7,213 nt of DNA from positions 1 through 7,213 of the forward strand of contig JAIRTF010000077.1 in NCBI GenBank assembly GCA_031255075.1, read 5' to 3'. The notes under the pieces were generated by a model, which saw only the letters and a program-made list of their open reading frames with translations, was not told where the DNA came from and searched no databases. Position 1 is the stretch's first letter, and each line of letters begins with the position of its first letter. Below are positions 4,948-7,213 of this stretch, one piece after another. A program made the translations under genes and the position numbers. This stretch comes from Bifidobacteriaceae bacterium (GTDB lineage Bacteria > Actinomycetota > Actinomycetes > Actinomycetales > WQXJ01).

Positions 4948-6504
4948 TCACTCCCACTCAATAGTTCCAGGCGGTTTGGACGTGATGTCCATCACAATGC
5001 GGTTGACGGCCGGCACTTCGCCGGTGATCCGCCCGGCGATCCGCGCCAGCAGGTCATAGTCGAGGCGTGAGAAATCGGCCGTCATGGCGTCTTCGGAGCT
5101 GACCGGGCGCAGCACCACAGGGTGGCCGTAGGTGCGTTCATCGCCTTGGACTCCGACTGACCGGATATCCGCCAGCAACACCACGGGGCACTGCCAGATT
5201 TCCCGGTCCAGCCCGGCATCGGTCAGTTCTTCGCGGACGATGGCGTCGGCTTGGCGGACCACGGACAACCGCTCTTCGGTGACCTCACCAATGATCCGGA
5301 TGGCCAGCCCGGGGCCGGGGAAGGGTTGGCGCCAGACCATTGAGTCCGGCAGACCGAGTTCGGTGCCAACGGCCCGGACCTCATCTTTGAACAGCCATTT
5401 GAGCGGTTCGACCAGCTCGAATTGAAGATCATCCGGTAGCCCGCCCACGTTGTGGTGGGACTTGATGGTGGCGGCTCCCTCGCCGCCGCCTGATTCGACC
5501 ACATCCGGGTAGAGCGTGCCCTGCACCAGGAATTGGGCTCCGGGCGCGGCGGTGCGGGCCGCCGCTTCGAAGGCCCGGATGAATTCGCGGCCAATGATTT
5601 TCCGTTTGGTTTCTGGTTCGGTGACGCCGGCCAGGTGGTGGAGGAACTCGGCGGCGGCATCATGCACGACCAGTTTGGCGCCGGTGACGGCGGTGAAGTC
5701 TTGTTCTACCTGTTCACGTTCCCCGGCCCGCAGCAGTCCGTGGTCTACAAACACACAGGTCAACTGGTCGCCAACAGCGCGCTGGACCAAAGCGGCGGCC
5801 ACCGATGAGTCCACCCCGCCGGATAGCCCGCAGATCACCCGCCCGGAGCCGACTTGCTCCCGGATGGCCGCGATCTGGGTGTTGACAATGGAGCCCGGTG
5901 TCCAGTCTGGTTTCAGCCCGGCTTCTTGGAAGAGGAAGTTTTCCAATGCGGCCTGGCCAAGTGGGGTGTGGCGGACCTCTGGATGCCATTGGAGCCCGTA
6001 GATTCGGCGGCCTTGGTCTTGGAAGGCGGCTACTGGGGCCCCAGCCGTGGAGGCCAGCACTTCGAAACCTTCGGGGGCTTCGGTGACGGCCACGCCGTGG
6101 CTCATCCAGACTTGCTGGCCAACCGGGCTACCCGCCAGCAGACCAGCCGGAGCACAGATGGAGGCGCTGGTGGAGCCGTATTCGCCCTTGAAAGCCCGGT
6201 CAACTTGGGCGCCCAAGGCGTAGGCAATGGCCTGGAAGCCGTAGCAGATGCCTAGCACCGGCACGCCGGCGTCCAGCAAGGCTGGGTCAAGTTTCGGTGC
6301 GCCTTGCTCAAAGACCGAGGCGGGCCCACCGGACAGGATGATGGCCGCCGGCCGCCGGGCCAGGATCTGTTCGGCGGAGAGAGTGTGTGGCGCGATTTCC
6401 GAATAGACGCGGGCTTCGCGGACCCGCCTGGCGATTAGTTGGGCGTACTGCGCGCCGAAGTCAATCACCAAGACTGGGCCTTGATTCCCCATGGTGTTAG
6501 TCAC
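4948..6504 (-). CDS. guaA: GMP synthase (glutamine-hydrolysing)
   Basis: GuaA converts XMP to GMP using ATP and ammonia from glutamine, the last step of de novo GMP synthesis, in the cytoplasm. The 518-residue length is normal. The class I glutamine amidotransferase domain spans about 10-195, with the oxyanion region SGGP at 58-61, nucleophile Cys87 in GICYGFQ, and His174 and Glu176 in WHPEV. The ATP pyrophosphatase domain follows, with P-loop SGGVDSS at 228-234, then GTLYPDVVES at 329-338 and HHNVGGLP at 350-357. The C-terminal dimerisation domain contains QPFPGPGL at 393-400 and ends in the family-typical KPPGTIEWE. All expected catalytic residues are present. The start is GTG at 6504 with AAGGAG 11 bases upstream, slightly long spacing; ATG at 6492 is four codons in and farther from the site. 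The gene diverges from pta across a 107-bp gap and is followed by the LigA-like gene on the same strand. Confidence 0.99.
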   Translation of the reverse strand: MTNTMGNQGPVLVIDFGAQYAQLIARRVREARVYSEIAPHTLSAEQILARRPAAIILSGGPASVFEQGAPKLDPALLDAGVPVLGICYGFQAIAYALGAQVDRAFKGEYGSTSASICAPAGLLAGSPVGQQVWMSHGVAVTEAPEGFEVLASTAGAPVAAFQDQGRRIYGLQWHPEVRHTPLGQAALENFLFQEAGLKPDWTPGSIVNTQIAAIREQVGSGRVICGLSGGVDSSVAAALVQRAVGDQLTCVFVDHGLLRAGEREQVEQDFTAVTGAKLVVHDAAAEFLHHLAGVTEPETKRKIIGREFIRAFEAAARTAAPGAQFLVQGTLYPDVVESGGGEGAATIKSHHNVGGLPDDLQFELVEPLKWLFKDEVRAVGTELGLPDSMVWRQPFPGPGLAIRIIGEVTEERLSVVRQADAIVREELTDAGLDREIWQCPVVLLADIRSVGVQGDERTYGHPVVLRPVSSEDAMTADFSRLDYDLLARIAGRITGEVPAVNRIVMDITSKPPGTIEWE

Positions 6505-6515
6505 AGAACGTACTG

Positions 6516-6521
6516 CTCCTT
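6516..6521 (-). promoter_or_regulatory. Ribosome binding site AAGGAG of guaA
   Basis: AAGGAG stands 11 bases before the GTG at 6504 and 23 bases before the in-frame ATG at 6492, so it decides for the GTG start. Confidence 0.65.
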
Positions 6522-6557
6522 ACAAAGTGTGTGCCACAAGGTCCCCTAAACCCTAGG

Positions 6558-6563
6558 TAGACT
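6558..6563 (+). promoter_or_regulatory. Candidate -10 box TAGACT for pta in the guaA/pta divergent region
   Basis: TAGACT fits the actinobacterial TANNNT -10 consensus and would initiate near 6570, giving a leader of about 42 bases. No strong -35 is visible. On the opposite strand TAGGGT (6555-6550) is a comparable candidate for guaA, and the two overlap-adjacent boxes flank the palindrome CCTAGG. The gap must hold both promoters, but exact boxes are uncertain. Confidence 0.35.
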
Positions 6564-6611
6564 GGTTAGCAAGGTCTGAGGGCAGTCGCACTCAGAGAAG
6601 GGCTCTCCAGT

Positions 6612-7213
6612 ATGACGAAAGGTTCTGGACTCGTGGCACGTTCGGTTTATCTAGCATCCGTTGACCGGGATGCGGTCAAGTCTATTGTGGCCGTTGGCCT
6701 GATCGAGGAGCTGAAACGCTCCTACGAGAGGGTTGGCGTGTTCCGGCCGGTCCTGCGGCGGGCAGATGGCCGCGACCACGTGCTGGATTTGCTGAAAACC
6801 AGGGACACAATCGAAGCGGACCGCGAAGTCCGCGAAGGCACCACCTACAAGCATTTCGATGAAGCGCCCGATGCCGCCATGCAGTTGGTCCTGGACCGCT
6901 ACGAAGCATTCAAGAAGCTATGTGACGTCGTAGTGGTAGTGGGCTCTGACCACACAGACGTGCCCGGCGGCGAGGAACTCTCGCTCAACGCGCGGATTGC
7001 CGCCAACCTCGGCACACCAATGCTGGTGGTGCTGCCAGGTTCACGGCTGACCCCGGCCCAACTGATTGCCTCAGCCGAGTTGGCCACCAAGACCATCGAG
7101 GCCAAACACGCCAGCGTCATCGGCGTGGTGGCCAACCGCTGCCCCACCACAACCATCGCCGCTGTGCGGGCAGCCCTCGGCAAACTGGATGTGGCCACCG
7201 CCGCCGTCCCAGA
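6612..7213 (+). CDS. pta: Phosphate acetyltransferase, N-terminal part (partial)
   Basis: The 200 visible residues run off the right edge. They match the N-terminal BioD/dethiobiotin-synthetase-like domain of long phosphate acetyltransferases: SVYLAS at 11-16, VGVFRPV at 41-47, RDHVLDLL at 54-61, VVVVVGSD at 106-113 in the Walker-B-like position, NLGTPMLVVLPG at 132-143 and VIGVVANR at 169-176. The catalytic PTA_PTB domain would follow beyond the edge; full proteins of this type are about 690-700 residues. Pta interconverts acetyl-CoA and acetyl-phosphate and usually works with acetate kinase. The P-loop position reads SVDRDAVKS (16-24) and lacks the glycines of a GxxxxGKS motif, so nucleotide binding here may be lost, as is also known for Pta of E. 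coli. ATG 6612 has AGAAGG about 9 bases upstream. GTG 6633, giving the family-like N-terminus 'ARSVYLAS', is an alternative with GAAAGG 10 bases upstream. Confidence 0.88.
   Translation, partial: MTKGSGLVARSVYLASVDRDAVKSIVAVGLIEELKRSYERVGVFRPVLRRADGRDHVLDLLKTRDTIEADREVREGTTYKHFDEAPDAAMQLVLDRYEAFKKLCDVVVVVGSDHTDVPGGEELSLNARIAANLGTPMLVVLPGSRLTPAQLIASAELATKTIEAKHASVIGVVANRCPTTTIAAVRAALGKLDVATAAVP

Noticed and set aside
6505..6611. Purine or other riboswitch upstream of guaA
   Set aside because: The leader between likely promoter and start is only about 40 bases and shows no conserved aptamer core or terminator/anti-terminator pair.

Overview
The window is high-GC DNA with G/C-biased third codon positions, GTG and ATG starts and several Pro/Ala-rich membrane proteins. 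This points to an actinobacterium (Actinomycetota); order or genus cannot be fixed from the sequence alone. Supporting signs are a divergent PspC-domain pair of actinobacterial type, a two-helix membrane protein of the family often mislabelled 'aromatic ring-opening dioxygenase LigA', and a BioD-like N-terminal domain of a long phosphate acetyltransferase.

Layout. (1) Positions 1-635, minus strand: N-terminal part of a PspC-domain multi-pass membrane protein, probably an envelope-stress sensor histidine kinase, cut by the left edge. (2) Positions 636-781: divergent control region with two perfect inverted repeats and three helically spaced TCAGGG direct repeats. (3) Positions 782-2803, plus: a 673-residue protein with an N-terminal PspC domain, a long Pro/Ala/Thr/Glu-rich linker carrying a 26-residue tandem repeat, three more membrane helices and a LiaF-like beta-rich C-terminal domain. 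(4) Positions 2821-3123, plus: a 100-residue two-helix membrane protein, probably co-transcribed with it. (5) Positions 3124-3905: about 780 bases with no credible gene, filled by two diverged copies of a ~330-bp tandem repeat and by three 52-base hairpins plus a half hairpin, lying between convergent genes. (6) Positions 3906-4823, minus: the LigA-like two-helix membrane protein with a repetitive Pro/Ala tail. (7) Positions 4948-6504, minus: guaA, GMP synthase, complete and canonical. (8) Positions 6505-6611: divergent promoter region. (9) Positions 6612-7213, plus: start of pta, cut by the right edge.

How the parts relate. The left half looks like a LiaFSR/PspC-type cell-envelope stress module: a sensor transcribed away from a PspC/LiaF-like partner and a small membrane protein, with operator-like DNA between them. 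The kinase and response-regulator parts would lie beyond the left edge, so the regulatory link is inference. The right half is housekeeping metabolism (guanine nucleotide synthesis and acetyl-phosphate/acetyl-CoA interconversion). The most unusual part is the hairpin-bearing tandem repeat block, which looks like an extragenic repeat family acting as, or added to, a bidirectional terminator between convergent transcripts.
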